Assembly (NCBI RefSeq): GCF_025244865.1 | Contig: NZ_CP104272.1 | Span: 1,240,001 to 1,304,000, forward strand | Direction: 5' to 3' | Length of the DNA: 64,000 nucleotides | DNA from: Arthrobacter sp. zg-Y1110 | GTDB taxonomy: Bacteria; Actinomycetota; Actinomycetes; Actinomycetales; Micrococcaceae | Shown: positions 33,603 to 44,197 of the stretch, in pieces | Layout: each line of letters begins with the position of its first letter | Numbering within the stretch: position 1 is the stretch's first letter | Made by a program: the position numbers and the translations under genes | Notes under the pieces: generated by a model | The model's input: only the letters and a program-made list of their open reading frames with translations | Database searches by the model: none | What the model was told of the DNA's origin: nothing

Positions 33603-34835
33603 CTAGAACAGGGCGTCCTGGGCCGGGGCCGCGGTGGCGGTTTCCTTCCCGGTCACGGCGCGGGTGGCCTGGGTGCCGGCGGGCCGCAGGAACCGTGCCC
33701 CGCCGGTGAAACCGTACTTGGCCTTGAAGAACCGGATCCGCCCGGCCAGCCAGTCCCGGTATTCCTTCGACGCATACGTTCCCTTGCCGTACAGGTCAGC
33801 GTATTTGCCGGAGAGCTGCGGGTAGTGCCGGGCAATGAACTCGAGGTACCACTCGCGGGCACCGGGCCGCAGATGCAGCGCACCCGCCGTGACCCCCGTG
33901 GCGCCGGCCGATGAGAGCGCGGAGAACAGGGCATCGAGGGATTCGTCGCCGTCGGTCAGCCAGGGCAGGATCGGCATGGCCATGACCGAACAGGGGAGTC
34001 CGGCATCCCGCAGCCGGCTGATCAGCTCCAGCCGCGCACGGGGTGTGGGCGTTCCCGGTTCCGCCCGCTTAGCCAGTTCGGGGTCCACCAGTGCCAGCGA
34101 AATACCCATGCCGATTTCGGTCTGCCCGGAGGCCTCCTTCAGGAGCGGGATATCGCGGGCCAGCAGGGTGCCCTTCGTCAGGATGGAGAAAGGCGTGCCG
34201 CTGTCCGCCAGGGCGCGGATGATGCCGGGCATGAGCTGGTAGCGGCCCTCGGCCCGCTGGTACGGGTCCGTATTGGTGCCCATGGCCACATGGTGGTGCT
34301 GCCAGGAGGGCCGTGCGAGTTCCCGCTGCAGGACTTCGGCAGCATTGACCTTGACCACCAGCTGGCTGTCGAAATCGGCGCCGCTGTCCATATCCAGGTA
34401 GGTGTGGGTCTTGCGGGCGAAGCAGTAAACACAGGCATGGCTGCAGCCGCGGTACGGATTGACGGTCCATTCGAAGGGCATATTAGAGCCGCCGCCCACC
34501 TTGTTGAGCACCGACTTGGCCACGACCTCGTGGAAGGTCACGCCCGCAAAGTCCGGCGTACGCACGGAGCGGACCAGGCCCTGCAGCGGGATGAGCGGAT
34601 CCGTGGTGCCCGAAACTGCGGTAAGCGGCAGCGCTGTAAGCGGCAGCGCTGCAAGGGGTGGTCCTGCAGGGGACGTTGCTGCACCGGGAGTTTCTGCAGT
34701 CCCTCCCGCAGGGGGCACTGCCGAAGCGGCCTGGAGCGAACCGGATGCCGTAGCCGGCCCGGGCTCCCCTTGGGCGGTTCCGGGTTCGTTGCCCTTCGCG
34801 GGTGATGCCTTCAGTTCCTGACCTTGCCACCTCAT
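33603..34835 (-). CDS. Radical SAM protein, Rv2578c family, SOS-boxed
   Basis: 410 residues. The radical SAM cluster motif CxxxCxxC is GCSHACVYC in the family-specific context NPYRGCSHACVYCFARK; MGTNTDPYQ follows. This matches the SplB-like Rv2578c family, whose reaction is unknown. A Pro/Ala/Thr-rich N-terminal segment of about 60 residues includes a duplicated LPLTA unit (15-bp direct repeat at 34621-34650). ATG 34835 is chosen; the frame upstream runs across the SOS box and is excluded. The SOS box 9 nt before the start means LexA control, as reported for the mycobacterial relative. Confidence 0.88.
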   Translation of the reverse strand: MRWQGQELKASPAKGNEPGTAQGEPGPATASGSLQAASAVPPAGGTAETPGAATSPAGPPLAALPLTALPLTAVSGTTDPLIPLQGLVRSVRTPDFAGVTFHEVVAKSVLNKVGGGSNMPFEWTVNPYRGCSHACVYCFARKTHTYLDMDSGADFDSQLVVKVNAAEVLQRELARPSWQHHHVAMGTNTDPYQRAEGRYQLMPGIIRALADSGTPFSILTKGTLLARDIPLLKEASGQTEIGMGISLALVDPELAKRAEPGTPTPRARLELISRLRDAGLPCSVMAMPILPWLTDGDESLDALFSALSSAGATGVTAGALHLRPGAREWYLEFIARHYPQLSGKYADLYGKGTYASKEYRDWLAGRIRFFKAKYGFTGGARFLRPAGTQATRAVTGKETATAAPAQDALF

Positions 34836-34843
34836 CCCATTAT

Positions 34844-34859
34844 TAGAACATATGTTCGA
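34844..34859. promoter_or_regulatory. SOS box upstream of the radical SAM gene
   Basis: TAGAACATATGTTCGA, one mismatch from the perfect box at lexA. It sits in the 25-nt gap between two minus-strand genes. TAATAAT on the minus strand overlaps its end and is a plausible -10. Confidence 0.85.
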
Positions 34860-34860
34860 A

Positions 34861-35370
34861 TCAGGGGGTAGTGCCGCTGGGCGGGCGGCGATGTCGGACT
34901 GCCGGGGAAACGCGGGTCCGGGGGCGCCGCCGCGGCCTTCCGGGGTTCGGCCGGTACCCGCCGTCGCGCAGTCCGGCCAGCCGTTCAAACGGATTCGCCG
35001 ACGCCGGATCCCCGGCAATCATGCGCGAGAGGGCCGCAGCCGCAGAGTACGCGGGCAGGAAGAACGGACCCAGGAGGGCATACTGCGTGCTGTGGCGCGT
35101 CTCGTGGCGCAGCAGCGGACTGTCCGGCGCGTGGATGCGGCGGGCCGAGGAGGAACGGTAGAGGACCACGTTGCCGACGGTGAACGCGGCCGCACGGGGG
35201 AGTGGCAGCGGATAGCCCTCGGCGAGGGTGATCTTCTGCGGCCCCGGGGTGATGCTGCACCCGGTGGCACGCGCCAGCAGCACACCCGCAGGGGTGGAGA
35301 GATTCAGCAGATTGATCCAGCGGCGGATAGAGACTGCGCGCGGTCGGAGAACGATCGGTACGGACGGCAT
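34861..35370 (-). CDS. Conserved hypothetical protein with HExxH motif
   Basis: 169 residues. The core reads GCSITPGPQKITLAEG, FTVGNVVLYR, LLRHETRHSTQYALLGPFFLPAYS and DPASANPFERLAGLRDGGY; similar unnamed proteins occur widely in actinobacteria. His89-Glu90-Thr-Arg-His93 fits the HExxH zinc motif, followed by a short hydrophobic helix, so a metallopeptidase-like fold is possible but unproven. The C-terminus is Arg/Pro-rich. Start ATG 35370 follows GGGAGGTTCC on the minus strand. Its stop is 1 nt from the SOS box of the next gene, on the same strand. Confidence 0.72.
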   Translation of the reverse strand: MPSVPIVLRPRAVSIRRWINLLNLSTPAGVLLARATGCSITPGPQKITLAEGYPLPLPRAAAFTVGNVVLYRSSSARRIHAPDSPLLRHETRHSTQYALLGPFFLPAYSAAAALSRMIAGDPASANPFERLAGLRDGGYRPNPGRPRRRPRTRVSPAVRHRRPPSGTTP

Positions 35371-35473
35371 GGAACCTCCCAGCGGCAGTATGACGGCCCG
35401 GTCGGGGGCGTCTACTAGACTTGCAATGATAAGCCAGAACCCAACTAGGGCCGGAAACAGGTAAGAACAGTAC

Positions 35474-36571
35474 ATGTCTAACTCCACACCGGGGACCGGT
35501 TCCCCAGATACTTCCCCTGAGGGCACCCAGCCCGAGCCGCCGAATCCGCTGGATGAAGCCGCCATAGCCGCCGCCGTCGAGCAGGCGCTCGCCGCCATTG
35601 CCGCGGCCGCGGACCTGAGTGAGCTCAAGGAAGTCCGGATTGCCGTCACCGGCGAGAAGTCGCCGCTGAGCGGAGCGAACCGGACCATCGGCAAGCTCCC
35701 CAAGGACCAGAAGGCCGCCGCCGGCAAACTCGTGGGCCCCGCCCGCGGCCGGATCAACTCCGCGCTCGCCGCCCGCACCGTTGAGCTCGAAGCGGAGCGC
35801 GACGCCCGGATCCTCGTCGAAGAGGCCGTGGACGTCACCGCAGCTCCCCGCCGCCGGCACATCGGCGGCCGGCATCCCATCTCCACCCTGCAGGACCGGG
35901 TGGCGGATGTGTTCGTCGGCATGGGCTGGGAAATCGCGGAAGGCCCCGAAGTGGAATCCGAGTGGTTCAACTTCGACGCGCTGAACTTCAAGCCGGACCA
36001 CCCGGCCCGCGAAATGCAGGACACCTTCTTCGTGGAACCGCCCGAGGCGCACCTGGTTATGCGTACGCACACCTCCCCGGTACAGGTCCGCTCCATGCTT
36101 GAGCGCGACCTGCCGATCTACGTGCTCTGCCCCGGCAAGGTGTTCCGCACCGACGAGCTGGACGCCACGCACACCCCGGTCTTCCACCAGTTCGAAGGCC
36201 TGGCCATCGACAAGGGCCTGACCATGGCTGACCTGGTCGGCACCCTGGAGCACTTCACGCGTGTTCTTTTCGGCGATGAAGCGAAGGTCCGGCTGCGGCC
36301 GAACTACTTCCCCTTCACCGAACCCAGCGCCGAGCTGGACATCTGGCACCCGGGCGCCAAGGGCGGCCCGCGCTGGATCGAATGGGGCGGCTGCGGAATG
36401 GTCAACCCCAACGTGCTCCGCGCCGCCGGGATCGACCCCGAGGTCTATTCAGGTTTTGCCTTCGGCATGGGCATTGACCGTGCCCTCATGTTCCGCAACG
36501 AGGTTTCGGACATGCACGAAATGATTGAAGGCGACGTACGTTTCAGCGAACACTTCGGGATGGAGATCTAA
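35474..36571 (+). CDS. pheS: Phenylalanine--tRNA ligase subunit alpha
   Basis: 365 residues. Class II aminoacyl-tRNA synthetase catalytic subunit: motif 2 (HTSPVQVRSM, KVFRTDELDATHTPVFHQFEG) and motif 3 (GMGIDRALMFRNEVSDM) are present. An N-terminal coiled coil that contacts tRNA spans about 30-120. The first 25 residues are a Pro/Ser/Thr-rich extension. It forms the alpha2beta2 enzyme with PheT, encoded directly after it (stop TAA then GTG). Confidence 0.97.
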   Translation: MSNSTPGTGSPDTSPEGTQPEPPNPLDEAAIAAAVEQALAAIAAAADLSELKEVRIAVTGEKSPLSGANRTIGKLPKDQKAAAGKLVGPARGRINSALAARTVELEAERDARILVEEAVDVTAAPRRRHIGGRHPISTLQDRVADVFVGMGWEIAEGPEVESEWFNFDALNFKPDHPAREMQDTFFVEPPEAHLVMRTHTSPVQVRSMLERDLPIYVLCPGKVFRTDELDATHTPVFHQFEGLAIDKGLTMADLVGTLEHFTRVLFGDEAKVRLRPNYFPFTEPSAELDIWHPGAKGGPRWIEWGGCGMVNPNVLRAAGIDPEVYSGFAFGMGIDRALMFRNEVSDMHEMIEGDVRFSEHFGMEI

Positions 36572-39112
36572 GTGAGAATCCCACTTTCCTGGCTGCGCGA
36601 GTATGCCCAGGTGCCGGCGGACGCAACCGCCGAAGACGTGATGGAAGACCTCGTGCGCGTTGGTCTGGAAGAAGAAGACGTCCACCGTCCCACCGATGAC
36701 CTGCAGGGTCCGATCGTGGTGGGCCAGGTGCTCAGCATGGAGCCGGAGCCACAGAGCAACGGCAAGACCATCAACTGGTGCACGGTCCGTGTGGTGCCGG
36801 AAGGTGCCGAGCAGCCCCTGACCGGCAAGGGCATCGAGCCCTCCGGCGTGCAGGGCATTGTCTGCGGCGCGCACAACTTCAAGGTAGGGGACAAGGTTGT
36901 TGTCACCCTGCCCGGTGCCGTGCTGCCCGGAGACTTCCGCATCAGCCCGCGCAAGACCTACGGCCACGTCTCGGCCGGCATGATTGCCTCCGTGCGTGAA
37001 CTCGGCATCGGCGAGGACCATGACGGCATCCTGGTGCTCTCCACCCTGGGGCTGGACCCCGAGGTGGGCACGGACGCGATGGAACTGCTCGGCCTGTACG
37101 ACCAGGCGGCGGAAATCAACGTCACTCCGGACCGCGGCTACGTTTTCTCCATCCGCGGCGCCGCGCGTGAATACGCCCACGCCACGGGCACCAAGTTCAC
37201 CGACCCGGCTGCCGCCGTCGTTGTTCCGCAGGCAGACGGCAACGGCTACCCGGTGCGGCTCGACGACGCCGCGCCCATTTACGGCAAGCCCGGCTGCGAC
37301 CGGTTCGTGGCCCGGACCGTCCGCGGCGTCGATACCTCCCGGCCCACCCCGCCGTGGATGTCCTCGCGCCTGCGCCTGGCGGGCATGCGGTCGATCTCGC
37401 TGGTAGTCGACATTTCCAACTACGTGATGCTCGAACTCGGCCAGCCGCTGCACTTCTACGACCTGGATAAGCTCACCGGCGAGATCGTGGTCCGCCGCGC
37501 CGCCGAGGGCGAAACCCTGAAGACCTTGGACGAGAAGGAACGCCGGCTTTCCCCGGAGGACCTGCTGATCACTGACGGAACCGGTGCCATCGGCATCGCC
37601 GGCGTGATGGGCGGAGCTGCCACCGAGGTTGCCGACGGAACGCAGAATGTCCTGATCGAAGCCGCCCACTTCGAGGAAGTCAGCATTGCCCGCTCCCGCC
37701 GCCGGCACCGGCTGCCCTCCGAAGCGTCCAAGCGCTTCGAACGCGGCGTGGACTGGAACGTTGCCGACGTCGCCGCGCAGCGTGCGGTGGACCTGCTGGT
37801 GGAACTCGCCGGCGGCACGGCCGATGAGTCCATTACCGACGTCGGCTCGGCCCCCGCGCCGCGGCGTATCGAACTGCCCGCACAGTTCCCGGCCCAGCTG
37901 ATCGGCCTGGACTTCACCGAGTCCCAGATCACCGGGACGCTGGAGGACCTGGGCGCTACGGTCGAGAAGACCGACGACGGCTACCTGGTGACGCCGCCGA
38001 GCTGGCGCCCGGACCTGGAGACGCGCGAGGACCTCACTGAGGAAATCATCCGACTGGTGGGCTATGACAAGATTCCGTCCACCCTGCCGGTCGCCCCTCC
38101 CGGGCGCGGCCTGACCCGCCTGCAGCAGCAGCGCCGCCGGCTCATGCAGTCACTTGCAGCAGCCGGCCTTACGGAGGTATTGGCCTACCCGTTCGTGACC
38201 GAGGTGGACAACAACACCTTCGGTGCTCCGGAACCGGGCACCCGCCCGGCCCTGAAGCTGGCCAATCCGCTCAGCGCCGAGTACGGCTACCTGCGCACCT
38301 CGGTGCTGCCCGGCCTGTTCGAGGTTGCCAAGCGCAACATGTCCCGCGGCTTCCGGGATCTGGCACTGTTCGAATCGGGCACGGTCTTCCTGCCCGGCGA
38401 GCACCTGGGCACGGAGAGCATCCCGCCGCTGGGTGCCAAGCCGTCCGAGGAAGTCCTGGACGAGCTCTACGCCGGAATTCCCGACCAGCCGCTGCATGTG
38501 GGCGTCCTGCTGGCCGGCCATGAGTCCGCTCCCGGTGCCGGCAACACGCCCCGCGCCTGGGACTGGGCCGACGCCGTCGATTACGCCCGGTTGATGGGCG
38601 ACGTCCTCGGCGTGGAACTCGTGGTGGAACAGGGCACCCACCAGGCGTTCCACCCCGGCCGCACCGCACGCATCGCACTGCGCAGCGGCGAGACCGTGGG
38701 CTACGCCGGCGAACTGCACCCCAAGCTCCTGGCCGCACGGGACATGCCTGCCCGCACGGTGGCTGCGGAACTGAACGTGGATGCGATTTTCGACGCCGCC
38801 CCCGACGTCATCGTTGCCCGTCCGATTTCCAGCTTCCCCATTTCCACGCAGGACGTGGCGCTGGTGGTGGCAGAGGACGTTCCCGCCGAGCAGGTCCGCG
38901 AGGCACTGCGCGAAGGAGCCGGGGAACTGCTCGAAGATGTGTCCCTGTTCGACGTCTACGCAGGGCAGGGCATTGAGCCCGGGCACAAGTCGCTCGCGTT
39001 CGCGCTGCGCTTCCGCGCGCCGGACCGTACCCTGACCGCGGACGAAGCCTCCGAGGCCCGTGCCGCAGCCGTCTCGCTGGCCGCCGAACGGTTCGGTGCC
39101 GTTCAGCGCTAG
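36572..39112 (+). CDS. pheT: Phenylalanine--tRNA ligase subunit beta
   Basis: 846 residues. Domains in order: N-terminal EMAP-II-like tRNA-binding fold (about 40-155), B3/4 editing domain (about 215-400), B5 (about 420-495), catalytic-like core and C-terminal ferredoxin-fold anticodon-binding domain (about 750-845). It edits Tyr-tRNA(Phe) and completes the PheST tetramer. GTG 36572 immediately follows the pheS stop. No tRNA-type attenuator or T-box is visible upstream of pheS. Confidence 0.97.
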   Translation: MRIPLSWLREYAQVPADATAEDVMEDLVRVGLEEEDVHRPTDDLQGPIVVGQVLSMEPEPQSNGKTINWCTVRVVPEGAEQPLTGKGIEPSGVQGIVCGAHNFKVGDKVVVTLPGAVLPGDFRISPRKTYGHVSAGMIASVRELGIGEDHDGILVLSTLGLDPEVGTDAMELLGLYDQAAEINVTPDRGYVFSIRGAAREYAHATGTKFTDPAAAVVVPQADGNGYPVRLDDAAPIYGKPGCDRFVARTVRGVDTSRPTPPWMSSRLRLAGMRSISLVVDISNYVMLELGQPLHFYDLDKLTGEIVVRRAAEGETLKTLDEKERRLSPEDLLITDGTGAIGIAGVMGGAATEVADGTQNVLIEAAHFEEVSIARSRRRHRLPSEASKRFERGVDWNVADVAAQRAVDLLVELAGGTADESITDVGSAPAPRRIELPAQFPAQLIGLDFTESQITGTLEDLGATVEKTDDGYLVTPPSWRPDLETREDLTEEIIRLVGYDKIPSTLPVAPPGRGLTRLQQQRRRLMQSLAAAGLTEVLAYPFVTEVDNNTFGAPEPGTRPALKLANPLSAEYGYLRTSVLPGLFEVAKRNMSRGFRDLALFESGTVFLPGEHLGTESIPPLGAKPSEEVLDELYAGIPDQPLHVGVLLAGHESAPGAGNTPRAWDWADAVDYARLMGDVLGVELVVEQGTHQAFHPGRTARIALRSGETVGYAGELHPKLLAARDMPARTVAAELNVDAIFDAAPDVIVARPISSFPISTQDVALVVAEDVPAEQVREALREGAGELLEDVSLFDVYAGQGIEPGHKSLAFALRFRAPDRTLTADEASEARAAAVSLAAERFGAVQR

Positions 39113-39128
39113 GGTTATCCAACCAACC

Positions 39129-39174
39129 AGCAGGCTCCGCCGGATGTCGTTATCCGGCGGGGCCTGCTGCGTTT
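39129..39174 (+). terminator. Terminator after pheT
   Basis: A stem of 16 bp: GCAGGC-T-CCGCCGGAT (39130-39145) with ATCCGGCGG-G-GCCTGC (39152-39167), loop GTCGTT, followed by GTTT. Confidence 0.8.
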
Positions 39175-39250
39175 AAGCCCTGCCGTTTGGGTAAGCCCTG
39201 CCGGATTCCGGCGGGAACTGAACACAGCTGCCGCACTCCGGACCGTTCGC

Positions 39251-39256
39251 TAAGCT
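39251..39256 (+). promoter_or_regulatory. -10 hexamer of leaderless HAD gene
   Basis: TAAGCT, then GTGGCG, then ATG 39263; spacing favours the ATG over GTG 39257. Confidence 0.6.
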
Positions 39257-39262
39257 GTGGCG

Positions 39263-39874
39263 ATGACATCCTCCGGCCCGCACTGGTACCTCTTCGACTA
39301 CGGCATGGTGATTTCCACCGCCCCCGCCCCGGAGGACTGGCGGTTGCTGGAACAGGCCACCGGCCTCCGGGAGCTGGCGGCCGGAACGAGCCCGTATTGG
39401 GAAAGGCGCGAAGACTTCGACGCCGGCCGGCTGACCCCGGCGCAGTACTGGGGAAGCGTGCTTGGCCGGGATCCGGTCCCGGCAGAGGTGGAAACCTTGG
39501 AGGAACTGGACGCCGCGCAGTGGTCCCATCTGAATCCCCGGACAGTGGAGGTATTGCAGACGCTGCACAGCGACGGCGCCAACCTTGCCCTGCTCTCCAA
39601 CATGCCGGCGGGCATGTCGCGGCGGTATTCCACCGAATCGTCCTGGGCGCAGTATTTCTCCAAGCTGTACTTCAGCGGGCAGATGGGCCTGGTGAAGCCG
39701 GACCGGCGGATCTTCGACCGGGTGGTTGCCGGCCTTGGTGCTGCGCCGGAGGGCATCGTCTTTATCGACGACAACCTGCAGAACATTTCGACGGCTCGGG
39801 CCATGGGGTTCCACACGGTGCTCCACACCAGCGGGACGGACCTTCGGGCCGAGCTTGCCGGGCGTGGCCGGTAA
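39263..39874 (+). CDS. HAD-superfamily hydrolase, YihX-like
   Basis: 203 residues. Motif I is LFDYGMVIS: the nucleophile Asp is present, but the usual acid/base Asp two residues later is Gly, as in YihX-type and some dehalogenase-type HADs. Motif II is LLSNMP, motif III KPDRRIF and motif IV FIDDNLQNISTARAMG. Substrate unknown, probably a small phosphorylated metabolite. It stands alone between the pheT terminator and the quinone oxidoreductase. Confidence 0.85.
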   Translation: MTSSGPHWYLFDYGMVISTAPAPEDWRLLEQATGLRELAAGTSPYWERREDFDAGRLTPAQYWGSVLGRDPVPAEVETLEELDAAQWSHLNPRTVEVLQTLHSDGANLALLSNMPAGMSRRYSTESSWAQYFSKLYFSGQMGLVKPDRRIFDRVVAGLGAAPEGIVFIDDNLQNISTARAMGFHTVLHTSGTDLRAELAGRGR

Positions 39875-39935
39875 GAGCGGGCTCCGCCGGCAGCACCGGG
39901 ACGGGCCGGCTGCACTTGGCGGAGCCGCTTCCGGC

Positions 39936-40898
39936 TTACGGAACCAGTAGTACCTTTCCGGTGGTCTTCCGTCCTTCAAGGTCAGCGTGCGCACGGGAGG
40001 CCTCGGCCAGCGGATAGGTCTGTCCGATCCGCACGTCCAGCTTGCCGGCCAGAACCGCGTCAAACAGTTCCCGGGCCCGCCACCGGCGTTCTTCGGGTGT
40101 GAGCAGGTAATGCGCAATCGTGGGCCGGGTCAGGAACAGGGAACCGGAGGAGTTCAGCCGCTGGATGTCGAACGGCGGGACCTGCCCGGAGGCAGCGCCG
40201 AAGAGCACCATCATGCCCCGGGTGCGCAGGCTGGCGAGCGAGCCGTCGAAGGTGGCCTGCCCGACGCCGTCGTAAACCACGTCCACTCCCTGCCCGCCGG
40301 TGAGGGCACGCACCTGACCGGTGAAACCGTCATAGCGCAGTACATGGTCGGCCCCGGCGCCTTCGGCCAGGAGCTCCTTCTCCTCGGTGGACACGGTGGT
40401 GATCACCGTCGCGCCCTTGGCCTTGAGCAATTGGATCAGCAGCAGTCCGACGCCGCCGGCACCGGCATGCACCAGCGCCGTCTGTCCTTCCTGCACCGGA
40501 AACGTGGAGTTGCACAGGTAATGCGCGGTAATACCCTGCAGCAGCAGTGCCGCAGCGGTGTCATCCCGGATGCCCGCGGGCACCGGCAGCGCCACGTCCG
40601 CGTCCAACAGCATGTACTGCGCATAGGCCCCGCCACCTTCTGCCGTGGCTACCCGGTCACCCTCCCGGAAGCCGGATTCAAGCCCTGCGGACACCACGGT
40701 CCCAGCGGCTTCCGAACCGGGTATGAAGGGATATGACATCGGATAAATGCCACTGCGCTTATAGGTGTCGATGAAGTTCACGCCGGTTGCGGCGACCTTG
40801 ACCAGCACCTGCCGCGGGCCGGGCTGCGGCAGGTCAACGTCTTCATAGCGCAGGATTTCCGGTCCGCCCGGCTGCGGGACGACAATGGCTTTGTGCAT
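39936..40898 (-). CDS. NADPH:quinone oxidoreductase, zinc-independent MDR family
   Basis: 320 residues. GroES-like domain (about 1-120: NFIDTYKRSGIYP) and Rossmann domain with nucleotide motif HAGAGGVGLLL. The Tyr/Asn pattern near residue 45 and the lack of zinc cysteines fit QorA-type quinone reductases. It probably reduces quinones with NADPH. ATG 40898 has AAAGAGG upstream; the ATG 40952 start would add 18 residues and is less likely. It diverges from argC across a 107-nt region that holds the ARG boxes. Confidence 0.9.
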   Translation of the reverse strand: MHKAIVVPQPGGPEILRYEDVDLPQPGPRQVLVKVAATGVNFIDTYKRSGIYPMSYPFIPGSEAAGTVVSAGLESGFREGDRVATAEGGGAYAQYMLLDADVALPVPAGIRDDTAAALLLQGITAHYLCNSTFPVQEGQTALVHAGAGGVGLLLIQLLKAKGATVITTVSTEEKELLAEGAGADHVLRYDGFTGQVRALTGGQGVDVVYDGVGQATFDGSLASLRTRGMMVLFGAASGQVPPFDIQRLNSSGSLFLTRPTIAHYLLTPEERRWRARELFDAVLAGKLDVRIGQTYPLAEASRAHADLEGRKTTGKVLLVP

Positions 40899-40955
40899 GG
40901 CATGGCCTCTTTTGCTGGCTGGAACGTACTGGCTCGATATGGTCCCCATCATACG

Positions 40956-40993
40956 GTTTGCATAAATATTGGAGACAGTGCATAAGTGTGCTG

Positions 40994-40994
<1 letters not shown>
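40956..40994. promoter_or_regulatory. Tandem ARG box (ArgR operator) before argC
   Basis: TGCATAA occurs at 40959-40965 and 40979-40985, 20 bp apart, in AT-rich contexts. Two 18-bp ARG boxes bound by one ArgR hexamer are spaced this way. They overlap the space just upstream of the argC -10. Confidence 0.65.
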
Positions 40995-42036
<1,042 letters not shown>

Positions 42037-42037
<1 letters not shown>

Positions 42038-43257
42038 TGAGCGCCGAATCAACGACCAGTGCGACCACCGAAAGCACCACTGGACCCATCACCGGCATCA
42101 CCGCCCCGGCGGGTTTCCGTGTCGCGGGCGTGGCCGCAGGCCTGAAGGATTCCGGGGGACGCGACGTCGCCCTGGTCGTCAACGACGGTCCGTCGAAGGC
42201 TGCCGCGGCCGTCTTCACCCGTAACCGCATCACAGCCGCTCCGGTGCTGTGGTCCCGGCAGGCAGTGTCCGATGGACGGGCAGACGCCGTCATCCTGAAC
42301 TCCGGCGGCGCCAACGCCTGCACCGGCAGCGAGGGATTCCGGAACACCCACACCACCGCTGAAAAGACCGCGGAACTCCTGGGGCTCAGCGCTTCCGACG
42401 TGCTTGTCTGCTCCACCGGCCTGATCGGCGTCCAGCTGCCGATGGACAAACTGCTTCCGGGCATCGAAGCGGCAGCCGGGCTCCTGTCCGCCGACGCAGG
42501 CGCAGACGCGGCGCATGCCATCATGACCACTGACAGCGTCGCCAAGCAGGCAGTCTTCACCGGCACGGACAGCGCGGGCCGGACCTACCGCATCGGCGGC
42601 ATGGCCAAGGGAGCCGGAATGCTCGCGCCCGGACTCGCCACAATGCTGGTGGTCCTGACGACCGACGCGGATCTCCCGGCACCCGCCCTGGACTCGGCGC
42701 TGCGGGCCGCAACCGCTGTGACCTTCGACCGGACCGATTCGGACGGCTGCATGTCCACCAACGACACCGTGATCCTGATGGCCTCCGGCGCCTCAGGTGC
42801 GGCACCTGAAGCAGGGGAATTCGCCGGCGGACTCACGGAGGTCTGCTTCTCGCTCGCGCAGCAGCTGATCACCGATGCCGAAGGCGCCAGCCACGACATC
42901 GCCATCACCACGGTCAATGCCGCCACGGTGGCCGACGCGGAAACCGCTGCCCGCGCCGTCGCCCGCTCCAATCTGTTCAAGACAGCCATCTTCGGCAACG
43001 ATCCGAACTGGGGCCGGGTGCTGTCCGCGGTCGGAACCACCGATGCAGCATTCGAACCGGACCGGATCGACGTCACCATCAACGGCGTGCAGGTCTGCCG
43101 GAACGGCGGCATCGGAGACCCCCGGGAGAACGTGGACCTGGCACCGCGTGCGGTCAGCGTGGAAATCGACCTGCACGCGGGTACGGAAAGCGCCACGATC
43201 TGGACGAACGATCTCACCACGGACTACGTCCATGAGAACTCTGCGTACAGCAGCTAA
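42037..43257 (+). CDS. argJ: Bifunctional glutamate N-acetyltransferase/amino-acid acetyltransferase ArgJ
   Basis: 406 residues. The precursor cleaves itself before Thr202 ([16 protein letters not shown]), which becomes the nucleophile of the beta chain. MAKGAGM and the C-terminal [10 protein letters not shown] and [14 protein letters not shown] motifs are intact. ArgJ recycles the acetyl group from N-acetylornithine to glutamate; whether it also uses acetyl-CoA cannot be told from sequence. The first 25 residues are Thr/Ser-rich. argB follows after 13 nt. Confidence 0.96.
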
Positions 43258-43270
43258 CCGGGGGACAGGC

Positions 43271-44197
43271 ATGATCACACCAGCAGCGGCCGGCGAACGG
43301 CTGCGGGCACAGGACAAAGCGGCAACGCTGATCGAAGCACTGCCCTGGATCCAGCGCTTCGCGGGCACCACCATGGTCATCAAATACGGCGGCAACGCCA
43401 TGGTTAACGACGACCTTCGACGGGCCTTTGCCGAGGACATCGTGTTCCTCCACCACGCCGGCGTGCACCCGGTGGTTGTCCACGGCGGCGGCCCGCAGAT
43501 CAGCGCCATGCTGGACCGGCTCGGTATCGCCTCCGAATTCCGCGGCGGGCTGCGGGTGACTACTCCCGAGGCGATGGACGCGGTGCGCATGGTCCTGACC
43601 GGCCAGGTGGGCCGCGAGCTCGTAGGCCTCGTTAACGCGCACGGTCCCTACGCCGTCGGACTGTCCGGCGAGGACGGCGGCCTGCTGGAGGCCGTACGGA
43701 CCGGCATCGTGGTGGACGGAGAAGAACTGGACCTCGGCCTGGTCGGGGAAGTGACGGGGGTCAACCCCGGCGCGATCCTGGACATCATTGCCGCCGGACG
43801 GATCCCGGTGATCAGCACTGTGGCACCGGAGGTGGATGCCGACGGCGGCCCCACCGGACAGGTGCTCAACGTCAACGCCGATACGGCCGCCTCTGCCCTG
43901 GCCGTAGCCCTCGGCGCGTCGCGGCTGGTGGTCCTCACGGACGTGGAGGGCCTCTACGGAGATTGGCCGGACAAGTCCTCGCTGATCTCCTCCCTGACAG
44001 CCGGGGAACTGCGGGCCATGCTGCCCGGCCTCGAAGCGGGCATGATCCCCAAGATGCAGGCATGCCTCGCCGCCGTAGACGGCGGCGTTGACCGCGCCGC
44101 AGTAGTGGACGGCCGGATGGCGCACTCCATGCTGCTGGAAATCTTCACCGAAGCCGGAATCGGCACCCAGGTAGTACCGGAGGACAAAGATGCATAA
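43271..44197 (+). CDS. argB: Acetylglutamate kinase
   Basis: 308 residues. Motifs [18 protein letters not shown] and [12 protein letters not shown] define the amino-acid kinase fold. It is the usual arginine feedback point in this pathway; the N-terminal helix needed for hexamer formation ([21 protein letters not shown]) is present, which fits an arginine-inhibited enzyme. ATG 43271 is chosen because the family start follows it; the frame open upstream overlaps argJ. It overlaps argD by 8 nt. Confidence 0.97.
   Translation: MITPAAAGERLRAQDKAATLIEALPWIQRFAGTTMVIKYGGNAMVNDDLRRAFAEDIVFLHHAGVHPVVVHGGGPQISAMLDRLGIASEFRGGLRVTTPEAMDAVRMVLTGQVGRELVGLVNAHGPYAVGLSGEDGGLLEAVRTGIVVDGEELDLGLVGEVTGVNPGAILDIIAAGRIPVISTVAPEVDADGGPTGQVLNVNADTAASALAVALGASRLVVLTDVEGLYGDWPDKSSLISSLTAGELRAMLPGLEAGMIPKMQACLAAVDGGVDRAAVVDGRMAHSMLLEIFTEAGIGTQVVPEDKDA

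Noticed and set aside
34852..35418. Plus-strand 188-residue frame opposite the HExxH gene
   Set aside because: Arg/Gly-rich with no motif; the minus-strand frame has conserved-looking blocks and a ribosome binding site.
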